Shown here: in pieces, positions 39,601-54,600 of the stretch | How positions within the stretch are numbered: position 1 is the stretch's first letter | Layout of the letters: every line of letters begins with the position of its first letter | Source of the DNA: Episyrphus balteatus | Taxonomy: Eukaryota; Arthropoda; Insecta; Diptera; Syrphidae | Length of the DNA stretch: 64,000 nucleotides | Assembly: GCF_945859705.1 (NCBI RefSeq) | Contig: NC_079137.1 | Span: 38,477,054 to 38,541,053, forward strand | Reading direction: 5' to 3' | The notes under the pieces: generated by a model | The model's input: the letters and a program-made list of their open reading frames with translations, nothing else | Databases searched by the model: none | What the model was told of the DNA's origin: nothing | Made by a program: the position numbers and the translations under genes

Positions 39601-42600
39601 GGTGCCACCCCGCAAATGTAGACAAGTACTCGGCAACCCTACTCAAATGCTAAAAAACCCAAAAATCACTTGTTTTTTGGGCAAAGTGTATAATATTTGA
39701 TCGAGTTAAAGGCTGTAAAATACATTATGTTTAGCTTAGACTCTCTTCTATCTAAAAAATGTCGGGTGCCATCCCGCAAATGTAGACAAGTACTCGGCAA
39801 CCCTACTCAAATGCTAAAAAACCCAAAAATCACTTGTTTTTTGGGCAAAGTGTATAATATTTGATCGAGTTAAAGACTATAAAATACATCACGTTTAGCT
39901 AAGACTCCCTTCTATCTAAAAAATGTCGGGTGCCACCTCGCAAATGCAGACAAGTACTCGGCAACCCTACTCAAATGCTAAAAAACCCAAAAATCACTTG
40001 TTTTTTGGGCAAAGTGTATAATATTTGATCGAGTTAAAGGCTGTAAAATACATTATGTTTAGCTTAGACTCTCTTCTATCTAAAAAATGTCGGGTGCCAC
40101 CCCACAAATGCAGACAAGTACTCGGCAACCCGAGTACTTGTCTGCATTTGCGGGGAGGCACCCGACATTTTTTAGATAGAAGAGAGTCTTAGCTAAACAT
40201 GATGTATTTTACAGCCTTTAACTCGATCAAATATTATACACTTTGGCCAAAAAACAAGTGGTTTCTGCGTTTTTTAGCATTTGAGTAGGGTTGCCGAGTA
40301 CTTGTCTACATTTGCGGGGTGGCACCCGACATTTTTTAGATAGAAGAGAGTCTAAGCTATACAGGATGTATTTTATAGCCTTTAACTCTATCCAATATTA
40401 TACACTTTGGCCAAAAAACAAGTGATTTTTGGGTTTTTTAGCATTTGAGTAGGGTTGCCGAGTACTTGTATACATTTGCGGGGTGGCACCCGACATTTTT
40501 TAGATAGAAGAGAGTCTAAGCTAAACATGATGTATTTTACAGCCTTTAACTCGATCAAATATTATACACTTTGGCCAAAAAACAAGTGATTTTTGGGTTT
40601 TTTAGCATTTGAGTAGGGTTGCCGAGTACTTGTCTACATTTGCGGGGTGGCACCCGACATTTTTTAGATAGAAGAGAGTCTAAGCTAAACATAATGTATT
40701 TTACAGCCTTTAACTCGATCAAATATTATACACTTTGGCCAAAAAACAAGTGATTTTTGCGTTTTTTAGCATTTGAGTAGGGTTGCCGAGTACTTGTCTG
40801 CATTTGCGAGGTGGCACCCGACATTTTTTAGATAGAAGAGAGTCTAAGCTATACAGGATGTATTTTATAGCCTTTAACTCGATCAAATATTATACACTTT
40901 GGCCAAAAAACAAGTGGTTTCTGCGTTTTTTAGCATTTGAGTAGGGTTGCCGAGTACTTGTCTACATTTGCGGGCTGGCACCCGACATTTTTTAGATAGA
41001 AGAGAGTCTAAGCTATACAGGATGTATTTTATAGCCTTTAACTCGATCAAATATTATACACTTTGCCCAAAAAACAAGTGATTTTTGGGTTTTTTAGCAT
41101 TTGAGTAGGGTTGCCGAGTACTTGTCTACATTTGCGGGGTGGCACCCGACATTTTTTAGATAGAAGAGAGTCTAAGCTAAACATAATGTATTTTACAGCC
41201 TTTAACTCGATCAAATATTATACACTTTGGCCAAAAAACAAGTGATTTTTGCGTTTTTTAGCATTTGAGTAGGGTTGCCGAGTACTTGTCTGCATTTGCG
41301 AGGTGGCACCCGACATTTTTTAAATAGAAGGGAGTATTATCTAAAATATAGTGTTTAGTTTAGCTTTCTAGTGCATAAAAAGTTATACTGTTTTGTTCAA
41401 AGAAGATTTTTGTCAGTGTTGTTTTCATTTGGATGGGGTTGCCACATTTGTAGGGTCACGTCCTTTATATTATTTTATTATTTTTTTTTTATTATTTTGG
41501 CTTTCGTTTGGCTTTTCAAATTTTTTTTTATCTGGCCAAACAACAAAGATATGAATGTATTAGTTATGTGACAATTTTTCCTTTCAAATAGGGTTGCCAC
41601 ATGGAAGTTCCCATTTTAGAAGTGGCAACCCTATTTTTTTATTTTAAGTATCAATTTATCTTTCATTTGACACTAATTTTAACCTCTAACCTTATAAGCT
41701 AAGTAACTCGACGGTCGCCGCTTGGACTATTATAATCACAAAAAATTATTGTTCGTAAACCGCCTTTACAGACAACCCCTTTTTTAATTTTTTTTTATTT
41801 TCATATTTTCCTATGTAAATTTTACAAATTTTTATATAAAAAGTCTTACAAATCCTATCAATTTGAATTCTAAGAACGAGTTCGTCCGAACAATTTGTTT
41901 CAAACTAAACTAAACTAAACAAGCCAATGAGTTAGCCGATTTCCATGAAACGTTTAGGTTACCGTAGTATAACTTGTCGATCTTTTCACAGATTTGTAAA
42001 TTTTAAGATTACACTGGTCGGCAGCGAAAATAGAGCTCGAACCATACCATACTTTTCTAAAGAATTTTTGTGTGCTGATGCCGAATCCGAAGTCCAAATT
42101 TCACTGGCACGTCACGCTTTTGGAATATTTGAATATTTTAACAGGTCGAAATGCCTACCAGTGTTATTAACAGTGTTATTAACATTTCTTAGAAATTCTT
42201 AAAATTGTCAAATTACAATTATTTCCTAACCTTTTTTTTACCATAAATAAGCTTAAAAATTATATGTAGCTACTTTTACAATAAGAGCAAACTTTGAAAA
42301 AAAAAATTCTACCTGCACAAACAGATTGTCTCACAGTAACCCTTACAAACAAACACCATCTTGGTCATAAAACTTTTAACTGGCTATATTTTTTTTTCAC
42401 CAAAAGCTAGTTGGTTCTACATTCACCAATTTCCAGTTCTTATTCGATAATGACCACAAAAAAATAACAGAGTTAAGCTTATTAAAATGATCAGAACAGA
42501 TTTGAACAATGATAAACAAAATATTAACTTTATTTAATTTTTATAGAGAAAAGTAATTTGTACACATAAACAAAAAATTTAAACAAATTGTATCTAATCA

Positions 42601-45600
42601 GTAAGTAGAACATCAATTATTTAATTAAAAGTAAAAAAAAAGTAAAAAAAAAAACTCTTCAATATTGTTGTAGAAATATCGCTGAAATGGTTTTAAAAAT
42701 AAAGTTTTAAAATAGTTAAACATTTTTTCTGTAAATATGTAAGATTTTTTTTACAAAATTATTTAAATACTAAACTATACTTCACAAATAAAAATAATAA
42801 AACAAAAACCATTTCAAATGATAAAGTCCGTGCCGTCCGCTTGAAAGAAGTTTACTTCTATTCCGCATGCATAATTACTTAGAACAAAACTTAAAACCGT
42901 TTTTCAAAAAAAATCTAATGTATCATTTTTATCATCCCACCATCTCAAACAACAATACAGTACCACCAAGATGGATTCTCGAACCAACTGACAAAGCCTT
43001 TGCCCAAGGATCAGACGCTAAAGTTGAATGCAAAGCTGATGGCTTCCCAAAACCATCTGTAACATGGAAACGAGCTGTCGGTGAGTAAAAAGTTTCCAAA
43101 TTCTTCATAAAAGAGATTGTTAACCAACTTTTTGTTTAAGGTGATACCCCCGGAGAATACAAAGACCTCAAAAAGAACGATAATATTCGCGTAGAAGAAG
43201 GCACCCTCCTCATTGATAACATTCAAAAGAACAACGAAGGCTACTACCTCTGCGAAGCTATCAACGGAATCGGATCAGGACTTTCTGCTGTCATCATGAT
43301 CAGTGTTCAAGCCCCACCAGAATTCACAGAAAAACTGCGCAATCAAACTGCCCGACGAGGAGAACCAGCTGTATTACAATGCGAAGCCAAGGGAGAGAAA
43401 CCAATTGGAATCTTATGGAACATGAACAACATGCGATTGGACCCCAAGACCGACAACCGATACACAATTCGCGAAGAAATCCTATCTACCGGTGTTATGT
43501 CAAGCCTTTCTATCAAACGTACTGAACGATCAGATTCTGCTCTCTTCACATGTGTCGCAACAAATGCCTTTGGAAGCGATGACGCTAGCATAAATATGAT
43601 TATCCAAGAAGTTCCTGAAATGCCATATGCCTTGAAAGTTCTCGACAAATCTGGACGTTCTGTACAATTGAGCTGGGCCCAACCCTACGATGGTAATTCA
43701 CCACTTAACCGATACATCATTGAATTCAAACGATCACGTGCATCATGGGATGAAATCGATCGAGTCATGGTACCTGGACACACCACCGAAGCACAAGTAC
43801 AAAAACTTAGCCCTGCCACAACTTATAATATTCGAATTGTTGCTGAAAATGCCATTGGAACATCACAATCTAGCGAAGCTGTTACAATTATCACTGCCGA
43901 AGAAGCACCATCTGGCAAGCCAGCAAATATCAAAGTTGAACCAGTTAATCAGACAACATTGCGTGTGACATGGAAGCCACCAGCACGTAACGAATGGAAT
44001 GGAGAAATTTTGGGATATTATGTTGGTTATAAACTATCGAATACTAATAGCTCATATGTTTTCGAGACTGTTAACTTTTTGACTGAAGAAGGCAAGGAAC
44101 ATAGCTTGGAGTTGAATAATTTGAGGGTTTACACTCAATACTCGGTTGTAATTCAGGCATTTAATAAAATTGGAGCGGGACCAATGAGCGATGAAGAGAA
44201 ACAATTCACTGCCGAAGGCACACCAAGCCAACCACCTAGCGATACTGCCTGCACAACATTGACATCACAAACAATTCGCGTTTCATGGGTTAGTCCACCA
44301 TTGGAATCGGCAAATGGAGTTATTAAGACATATAAGGTTGTGTATGCACCAAGCGATTTGTGGTATGGTGAGTATTGACAATTTTAATAATTATGAAATT
44401 GATAAATTTTTGAGAGTTCGTAGGAGGTTTTTGAAATAAAATAAATTTGTAAGCGCGTTGTTTTTATTGAAGATAATAGTATTAAATTCATAATTGCTAG
44501 ATTTTGAGTTCAATCGCATTCAAATCTAAAAAGTTTTGTATATCTTACTGAAGAATATTGCAAAAATGTTGCAAGCAGTATCATATTTTCATAGTTTAAA
44601 GAAACTAGTTATTAATTTATGAATTTAGGTAAAAAAGTTTTTTTTTTCTCATGAAGGTTCTTATCAGAATTTCTAAATGTTATAAGAATTTGTAAGCACG
44701 TTGTTTTTATGCAACATAATAATGTTACAAACAAGATTGATATGATATGATTTGAGTGGAATGCTCAGAAATTTGTAGAATATCTTGTAAGCACTGTGAT
44801 ACCTATTAAAAAAAAAATGTAAAGATCTAACAAATTTTTTAATTTTTAGAATTCAGCTTAACATAGTTTATTTTTTACGAAGTTTCTTATCAGAATTCTA
44901 AATGTTATTGCAATTTGTAAGCACGTTGTTTTTATGGAAGATAAAAATGACAATTTGCTATTAATTATATCAAATTTGATTCCCGTCAATTTTAAATAGT
45001 TTTTTTTAATAATAAGGTCATTGATCACAATTTTTCAATTTCGTAAGCAGTATCATATTTTTGAAAAGGTATTTCATTTTCTATAGAAACCAATTATACA
45101 TTTTTGAGTTCGGCTACACAAATTTTATTTTTTTGTAAAAGTTTCTTATCACAACTTTTTAATTGTATTACAATTTGTAAGCACGTTATTTTTATGGAAG
45201 ATAATTATGTCAATTCACTTTTAACTATATTCAAATTCAATTCCACCTAAATTAAACTATAAGCAAACTAGTGACAATTTTGTAAGCGGTTTTCTCTTTA
45301 TATGAGCTTCCTAAAAGGCAAATTAACCGTTATTTTTTGTGTTCAGCAAATTGACATAGCTTTTGATTGATGTCAAACCGACCAAATTTAAGCCGGTGTT
45401 AAAGTTGTAAGCATATTGTTCTCTCAGAAGTTAGTTCCCATTCTTAGATTCACAGCTGAAGAAATTTTGTAAGCACGGTTTCCTTATGGAAGGTATTATA
45501 TTAACAAAGAAACTTATGTTCCCAGTCCAAATCAGAAATTATTATACAGAATTTATAAACTTGAATAGAAATGAAAGAAAACTATAAGTATTTACTTCTA

Positions 45601-48600
45601 TAATCACATTTGATTTTTTTTTTAACAAATTATTAACCGTGAATATTTGTATTCAGCTCATTAATATTATTCAGCTCATATTAAAAACATATCGCAGGTT
45701 AGTGAGAACAAAATTTGTAAGCACGTTGTTTTCATGAAAGACAGCATACTTTAAAATAAAATACTCAAAAACTCGTAACGTTTTATATAAAAATAGAGCT
45801 TCAATTAAACTTAAACTTCATATATTTTCAAGTAATTTGCAAACTTGTAAGATATTTCCACGAACTTTCATTATTTTTTTTTTCAACTCCTAAAAGCATT
45901 TTTACTAATTAATTTTAATTCAGATGAAACTAAACGCCATTACAAAAAGACTGCATCCTCTGACACTGTTTTACATGGCTTGAAAAAATACACTAACTAC
46001 ACAATGCAAGTTTTGGCTACAACTGCTGGAGGTGACGGTGTTCGAAGTGCTCCAATTCATTGTCAAACTGAACCCGATGGTAAGTTCTAAGAAACAATTA
46101 AAAAAAACCATCCGCTGAATTTATATCAACTCGTAATTTGCTTATCTCAAAAAATAGTTCCTGAAGCCCCCACCGATGTAAAAGCTTTAGTTATGGGACA
46201 TGAAGCTATCCTTGTATCATGGCGTCCACCAGCACAACCCAACGGTGTCATTCAGCAATACACAGTCTATTCGAAAGTTGAAGGAGCCGAAGGTGAACCA
46301 AAGAGCAAGAAAATCCCCCACTATCAAATGAGCTTGGAAGCAAACGAATTGGAAAAGAACAAACCATACGAATTCTGGGTTACAGCTAGTACAAATATTG
46401 GTGAAGGACAACCCTCAAAGAGTATTGTTGCCATGCCAAGTGATCAAGTTCCTGCTAAAATTGCCTCATTCGATGACACATTTACTGCCACATTCAAAGA
46501 AGACGCTAAGATGCCTTGTTTAGCTGTTGGATCACCTACACCTGATATTACATGGAAAATCAAGGGAATCGAATTCACTCCAAATGATCATATGCGATTG
46601 TTACCCGATGGATCTTTGTTAATTAAATCTGCTACTCGTCAAGATGCTGGAGAATATTCGTGCCATGCTGAAAACTCTATTGCCAAGGATTCGATTACAC
46701 ACAAATTGATTGTATTGGCTCCACCTCAATCACCACAAGTTTCGATAACTGCAACCACAACTGATGCCTTGACTGTTAAATTGAAGCCACATGAAGGTGA
46801 TTCAGCTCCTCTCCATGGATATACTCTACATTATAAACCAGGTAAGAAAGAATTAGATTTATTTGAGAGAGAAATTAATCATATGTATTTTTTTTTTTTT
46901 TTGAAAAGAATTCGGCGAATGGGAAACAGCTGAAGTATCAGTCGAAGCTCAAAAATACACAATTGAAAATCTCTTCTGCGGATCAAGATATCAAGTTTAT
47001 GCCACTGGATTCAATAAGTAAGTTTTGCTGAATTCACTTTTATTCAGCATAGTAATTTGTATAATTTTTAAAACAGCATTGGAGCTGGAGAAGCATCGGA
47101 CATCCAAAATACACGCACCAAAGGACAAAAACCAAAAACACCAGAAAAAGCACGATTCATTGAAGTCTCATCGAACTCAGTTAGCTTACATTTTAAGGCA
47201 TGGAAAGATGGCGGTTGCCCAATGTCTCACTTTGTTGTTGAAAATAAGAAACGCGATCAAACTGAATGGAATCAAATCTCAAATAATGTGAAGCCCGATA
47301 ATAACTACGTTGTGCTAGATCTTGAACCAGCTACATGGTATAACTTACGTATCACTGCACACAATTCAGCTGGTTTTACTGTTGCTGAATATGATTTTGC
47401 TACATTAACTGTTACCGGAGGTAAGTCAATTGTTGTAAATATATAATTTTGTATATAATAAAAATTAATGACAAAATAAAAAATTGCTTTTGTATATTAC
47501 GTACTTTATTGAAAAGAAAAAAAGAATGGAAAAGGATTCATAGTCAATTTTAATTTTTTATTTCATACATTTTTTTTGTAAGCACTTATATTTTCGTGCA
47601 CATCAAGTTGTCAGCTTTGTTTATGACAAGTGTAAGATTTGAAATTTTATAATGATTTCTAAAGGTCAAGTTATGGTAGAAAGAATGAAAATACTTGACA
47701 TTTATTTCAATTTATCATAAATTTTTTTTTTTTGTAAAGGCTTTAAAATATTAAATAGTGAATCCTTTTCCATTTGTATACAAATAACAACAATACATAT
47801 TTTTTTGAATCAAACTTAGTTAAAATAAAAAAAATAATTATTTTTGTTCCACCTGCTTTTGAGTAGTAGTTCATTGCTTTTTCATGTTGAATTTGATTTT
47901 ACACTTTTATCAATTCGGTTCTTATATTTTTTTTTTATCTTATAATTCTAAAAAAAAAATATTTTGCTTTTTTTTAAATTTTTCGTTATAAATTTGATTA
48001 GTTTTAATAAAAAAATTTTACTTTTTTCATAAATTTAATTTTTTCTTGTATATTTTTTCCATACATGTTGTTTCGAGAATCAAAATTTTTGTAAAAAAAA
48101 AAATATTTTTGTACATAAAATAAAAAAAAAAAAAAAAAAAAACTAATTGGCAAAATTTATTTTTTAATTTAACAAAGAAAAAGTAATAATTTTTATTTGA
48201 AAATAAATTTTAATTGCGTAAATGCAATTTGTTTTTCCCACAAAATATAATAAAACAAAAAAATACAAAAAAAAAAAACACATTGTGAAAATTAAAAAAA
48301 TTAAATAGTAAAGTGTAAGCGAATGTTAATTTTTTTATTAGATTTTTGTTTAGAATTTTTTTTTTATTTTAATTTTATAAAAAAAAAATCAAGAGTATAT
48401 GAAAATGCTCCATTTTTTAATTGACCCCACTTTTAAATTAGCTAGTGTTGTAAAAGTAAATTTGAAAATATATATTCTTTTAATTGAAATATTTTTTGTT
48501 TTTTATTTAATTTATTGGTAAAATGCACATAAACTAAAACTAAAGTACATAGAAAATGTAATGTGCCCAATTTTTTTTTTCTGAAACATCGTGTTTTATT

Positions 48601-51600
48601 TAGCCCCACTGTATAAAAATGTGTGTGTAATTTGCAAGTACCACTGTGTACAGAGAATATTATTAACATACAAAAATTTAAATATTTTTAAATTAAATTC
48701 ATTAGAAAATTATTGAAAATATATCGAAAAGATGGTGTCAATAGAATGAGCATTTTATTTTTAATTAGTTTGAGAAATACATTTTTGAATTCGAAGATGA
48801 TTTGAATACTAGGCAGTCATCTTAAAAAAGTGGTTGAAGGTATGATAAATTAAAATATATATATTTTTATATTTTATTTAATTCAAATAAATTAAACTTA
48901 AATAATTAAATCTTAATTTTGCATTTAATAATACACATAGTATAATAAATTGATTCTTAAAGTTATACAATCCATACAAACGTTATAAATCAAAGCCCAC
49001 AATTGTGTGTTTTCGATTTTAAATTTATATATCAAATTAAATTATTTTATTATAATGAAGTGAGAAATCTAAAGAAAGGTCTTTTTATGTGAAACACAAA
49101 AGTTTCTTGGAGGCCTAGCTGCTGAATTATTTGTTATCGAAATATTTTTTTTTTATTCGGAAGCAAATATTTTCAATCAAAGTCCTGAAACAAGTTTTGG
49201 TTCACAGATAAGAGATCACAGTGAATAGGACTATGCATTCAGCTAAAAAAATTACAAATTTATTTTTTAAAGATTTTCGGAAATTTTCTATGGGGTATCC
49301 CTTGTCTAAAAATTCGTAATTTTTAAAAATTACCATCAATCGAATGAGACATCAAAAGAAAGGACTTTTACGACTCTATTCATAACTAAAAACCAAAAGC
49401 TTGTAGGAGTTCGAGTTGCTGAATTATTTGCAATCGAAATATTTTTTTGAAGTTCGGAAGCACATATTTTCGGATCAAAGCCCTGAAACAAGTTTTGGTT
49501 TACAGATATGAGATCACAGTCTTTGCATTCAGCTAAAAAAATTACAAATTTATTTTTTCAAGATTTTCGAAAATTATCCCTTATCTAAAAATTCGAAATT
49601 TTCAAAAATTTTCTCCAAATCCATCGAATGAGAGAGACATCAAAAGAAAGGACTCTATAGACTATATTCATAACTATAAACCAAAAGTTTGTAGGACTTT
49701 GAGTTGATTTTCGAAAATTATTATCTAAAAATTCGAAATTTTCAAAAATGTTCTTAGGTATTCAAAAAAGAAATGAAATTGCATAATTGTTTTGGAGCTC
49801 AATTCGATTTTATTTTTTTTACATAAATTTTTAGGTGATGTAAGACTGACGAATTAATTTTTTTTATTACAATAGCATATTTGATCGAATCCAATCGTAA
49901 AATTTTGAAATTTCCAGCGAAACAAAGTACTTGTTTCCTCCACACTCGCTTTTAGGGTCACTTACAGTACCAGCTACCACACCTTTCAGCATCCATTTGT
50001 TTTCTTTTTTAATCATAAGCCCATTACCCGAGTTAATCATACATTCAGTATTTCTATCTAAAAGTTCAACACAAATAGTTTGATTGGACATAATCTCACT
50101 GAAAAAATTATGCGATCTTAAACATGTTGTTGCTGAAACAACTCTTGCATTGATCAGTGTTGGAGTTGTTGTTTCCATTTGACGTCTTCGTCCATTCCAT
50201 CCTGGAATTTTTCCAGTTGCATCATCATCGATTACTTCTTGTCCAATACAAATTGGTTTAATGGATTCTGTGAAGCTTTATTGAATAGAAATTATGGATA
50301 TTTCAATTAAAGTTCTTTCATGTATAATCCTTATACACTTACATTATTGGTTGTTTTAGCTGAACTAGGGCCAGGTCCGAATCAAAACCAAGTGTTTCGG
50401 GATTATAGCCTGGACGAATGATGATTTTTTCGATATTCTTATTTACAGCATCTATCCAACTTGTTGAAGTGTTGTGTCCACCCAAGGATGCCAGAAAATT
50501 TTCCGGTCTTATAACTCCAGGCTCAGAATAGTCATTAAAGCAATGAGCGGAAGTAACTACTGTCCTCGTTGAAATAAGACTTCCTCCACAACTAAACTGA
50601 AGATTGCCTGCATTATCTTTTTTCAAAATTGAAACTGCCCATGGGAATTGATTTATGTCGTTATTTGAATTTTCTTGGCCACAAATTGAATTAAGATATT
50701 CGAATGTTGGTGGATTAATTTCAGAAGGTAGAGACTTTGCTGATACAGCTGTCACAAATGTTACTAATAACAAACACAAAATCATGGTTGTAACTTAAGC
50801 AATGTCTTCTTGAATTTTACAATTTGCTCACAAAACAATCGGTTATGCGAAAATTACAAATTTAATTGCTATTCAAATGTGCGCAACGAATAAAAATATT
50901 GCTTGTTAAATTAAATGCACTCTTTAAAAACTGCATAAACTGATTTAAGTGCGAAAAATTTAAGATTTAAATCGACATTCGACCTATAACAAAAGCTATC
51001 GGCACTACGATTAAAGCCTTATCTTGGGAAACTTATGTTTATATTGAAATCAAAACAAGTTTGGAAAAACCCCATGTTCTTATGAACAGGTTTCTGTTCG
51101 TTCTAAAATGAAGCTATTACTGCAATTATAAAATTTAATTTTCAGTTTAGTGTTAATTTAGTGTTAAGGTAATGGTGGCAGTTAAATGGGAAAATTGTGA
51201 TTGGAGTCAACTAATTTATTAGCAAAATGATTTCATAAACACCTGTTTTCTAAGCATTTTAATTTAAATGGTGTGTTTGCATAAATCTGACAGCCATAAA
51301 AAACCAAATTATAGGTCGATATCATTTTTCAAATTATTTATTGTTTTTTATTTTTAATTAGTAAAATGAACCGATATTTATCATCAAACATGATAAAGTG
51401 CACTTATTTGGGTTAAAATGGTAGATCTTAAAAAAAAAAAAAAAAAAACAAAAAATAAAACACTTTTCAAAAGTTTCAAGTATAAACGACAATATAACTA
51501 CTTTCACGGCTACTTGCATTATCAAAAATTATGTATATTCCAATTGAAGAAAAATCACATCATTTGAATATCAATTTTTAGAAATCATCTTACAGAATAG

Positions 51601-54600
51601 ATTTTAAGCTCAAATCATTAAAAATTACAGTAGCTTATAATTTGTTTTTTTTTTCTAATGTTTAATATCTAAAATTACTAGAACTAGAAACCGGGTTATT
51701 TTCACATTTTTGCATTTTCGAAATGTTCGTTGGGCAAAAAGTTTCAAAATTGATTAGGTTCATTCTGAACAATATTGAGGGCTTCAATTTCTCTCCGTGT
51801 AGATGCGAGGGACTATTCTATAATGCTTAAACTTTTTCAAATGCAAAAGTCATTTTTAATTCGCTCAATTATAGTTTTGAGATTTTGACAAAACTAAAAT
51901 TAGGGTAAAGAAGAATTTCAAAGCGGCGGTATTCGAAGTTTTTGAGTTGTTTCTGCTTACTTTTTAAACTTCATTCATAAGTGACACACCCAAACATTTT
52001 TCGAGACATTGATTAAGGACTTTGATTAAATTTGGTTAAGGTAATGGCCCAAGTGATTCCAACACAACTACGTTTTTGGTTCCTCGAAGAACGGAAATTA
52101 TGTTGTTGCCGTTTTTTTTTTTTTTTGAAAATTTGCAAATTTTTTCTTTAGGAGAGATTAAAAAAAAAAATTTTTTTAAATAATTTCCTTGCTTTGTGGA
52201 GTTTTTTTTTTTTGGTAACTTAACCAATAGTTTGAATTTCAAATAGTATTCATAAATGATATATTAATGAATATTTCATCTTTCGCAAGAGAAAATATTT
52301 GTTGAAGTCTTTCAAAAAAAGTTCAAAAACCGTTAGTCCACTATGGCTTTGACGAATGGCCTAATATGAATTGTATAGGTTATTTTTAAGGGAAAGTAAC
52401 AAAATCCTGCAAATCAAAATCCCCTGTAACCAAATCCCGCCGGGTAAAACTTAAAAATAAAAGTGAGGTTTAAGAATCCTGCCAAATATCAGTTTTCCAA
52501 AACTAAGATGACTTTGCAAAATAAGTTTGTAGTAAATGTATAATAAAAACAAATTTGACAAAATTCAAAAAAATTTTTACGCCTCTTGCCACTCCCACTT
52601 TTTTTTATAATTTGAACCATTTCCATAAAACTTAAGAATTTTGATTATTATGTGAGTTCAAAAACACAAAATAGCCTCGATCCTATTCGCCCCGTACCAC
52701 TTCCACTTTCGTGTGCGAAAAGCTAGACTCAGGCCAACGGGATTCAGTACTATTTTTCGGCAATACTGATATCTTACCAATACTAAATACTAAATAATAT
52801 TTTTCCAAACAAAAAATTTAGAAAATTTTTGAAGAAATTTTGGCTTTTTGCAGAAAAATGGTTAACAAAATGAAAATCTGTCTTGCTTACCTACTTTCAT
52901 TGGAAAAGAAAACGATTTTGAGCTTTGGTATTTTTAAAATTCTGCAGTATCGTTTGGAAAATTGTTGAATTTTAATTTTTAATGTATATTTAGTAATAGA
53001 AGTTGTTTAGTAAGGAACAATGCCAGAGTTTTTTCTTAGATTATGGACTCGTGATAATGTATATCATCTATAATTTCTATCATTTCACTTTGAGGACAAG
53101 GTCTCAAGATTTGCGCGTAAATCTTAAATATTATATCAAAAGGGTGAATTGTTTTTTTTTAATAAAATGCATTGAATTAATGCATTAAAATCTAAAATAG
53201 CTACTTCCAGCAAAATACATACTTACCACACCGAATTACTACCTCTTTTGCCAAAAACAGAATAAAACGTAATCGCATCAAAATTGAATACTTTCATTTT
53301 TATTGATTTAACATTTTTTATTAGATCAAATAAAATTTGTATTTTCTTGAATTCCAATTTCAACTCTACAAAAGCATATTTGATCGAATCCAATTGTTTA
53401 ACTTTGCAATGTCCACGAAAATTAAGTAAAAGTCTCCATAATTTATTCCACCAGCTGCCATTGCTCTCAGCATCCATTTGTTTTGATATTTAAACATATA
53501 AATAAGCCCACTACCAATTCTAATAGACATTTTTGCCAATTAAATAAATTTATTGGTCGTTTCGAATAAACAAGCGCTAGATCCGAATGAAAATTATTTG
53601 CTTCGCTATAACCTGGATGAATAATGATTTTTTCGATTTCAATATTAACAGCATCTTTCCACTTCGTTGAAGGATTGTCTCCACCCAAAGATACCAAACA
53701 ATTTTCCGGTCTTATTACTCCAGGCTCAGAATAGTCATTAAAACAGTGAGCTACACCTAATACGGTCCTCGTTGAAATAAGATTTCCTCCACAAATTAAC
53801 CTAAGATTGCCTCCATTTTCTTTTTTCAAAAATGCCACTGCCCATGGATATTGTTTTTGTGTTGATATTTGAATTTTTTTGACCGCAAATTGAATTAAGA
53901 TATTCGAATGTTGGATCTTTTTGATTAGCTAGAATTGCTTCTGAAGATTCTGCTGATATAGCTGTCACAAATATTAGGTACTAATACCAAATAAAAAATC
54001 ATTGTTGAAAATTTAAATGCGTGCACCGAATGTAGAAATGAGGATTGATTTAAATAAAATGCATTCTATTTATACAGATTTCATAACCTTAACTTACTAT
54101 CGAAAGTTTAAATTTATACTCGACCTATTTAACAAAAGCTAACATTACAAGATTAGCTCCTAATCTTTGGAAACGTATGTATGTTTAAATTGAAAACAAA
54201 CTTGTGGGAAAAGCCCCATTTTCTTAGAGCTAAAGCCCTGCTTTAACTATAGCATTTATTCTTCAATGTTAGATAAAGACTAAGGCAATGGTGGCAATTG
54301 AAAGAAATAAAGTAAGTCAATTTTTTTTATTGGAAATATTGATTTCAAGATTTTCAGTATTGCTTAGAATATCAATTAAAAAAATGCATTTGAAATAAAA
54401 AAATATTTATTGCAAATACAAAAATTTGCATTAAAACAAAAATAATGAAAATGATTTCTTTTTCTTAACAATGTTCAATGAATAATGGATACATTTTAAG
54501 ATTTATGCAATTTATTGCAACTGAAAAAAAAATTGGCATTAAGAAAAAATTTGTATTGCAACTGAAAAAAAATTTGCATTAAAAAATTATTTTTTTTTTG

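Larger units (their letters stand above)
34625..42960 (+). other. 8.3 kb intron between exon 9 cluster and exon 10
   Basis: Contains the putative docking site (35157-35183), a region of repeated CTTAAG/CTTATG words (36500-37190), and the foldback element (38851-41733). The stretches 35190-36500, 37200-38850 and 41740-42960 are AT-rich with no gene seen; an 85-codon open stretch at 41945-42202 has no recognisable domain. Confidence 0.7.

Noticed and set aside
41371..41571. Hydrophobic 66-codon frame at the end of the foldback element
   Set aside because: Lies within the inverted repeat arm and its translation is driven by T-rich sequence; not a transposase.
38851..41733. CRISPR-like array because of exact repeats
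   Set aside because: The 164-bp units are contiguous without unique spacers and sit in opposite orientations; this is a foldback element in a eukaryotic intron.
41945..42202. 85-codon + strand frame after the foldback element
   Set aside because: Composition is less biased than nearby sequence and it may belong to an unknown repeat, but no domain, splice context or relative was recognised, so no gene is called.
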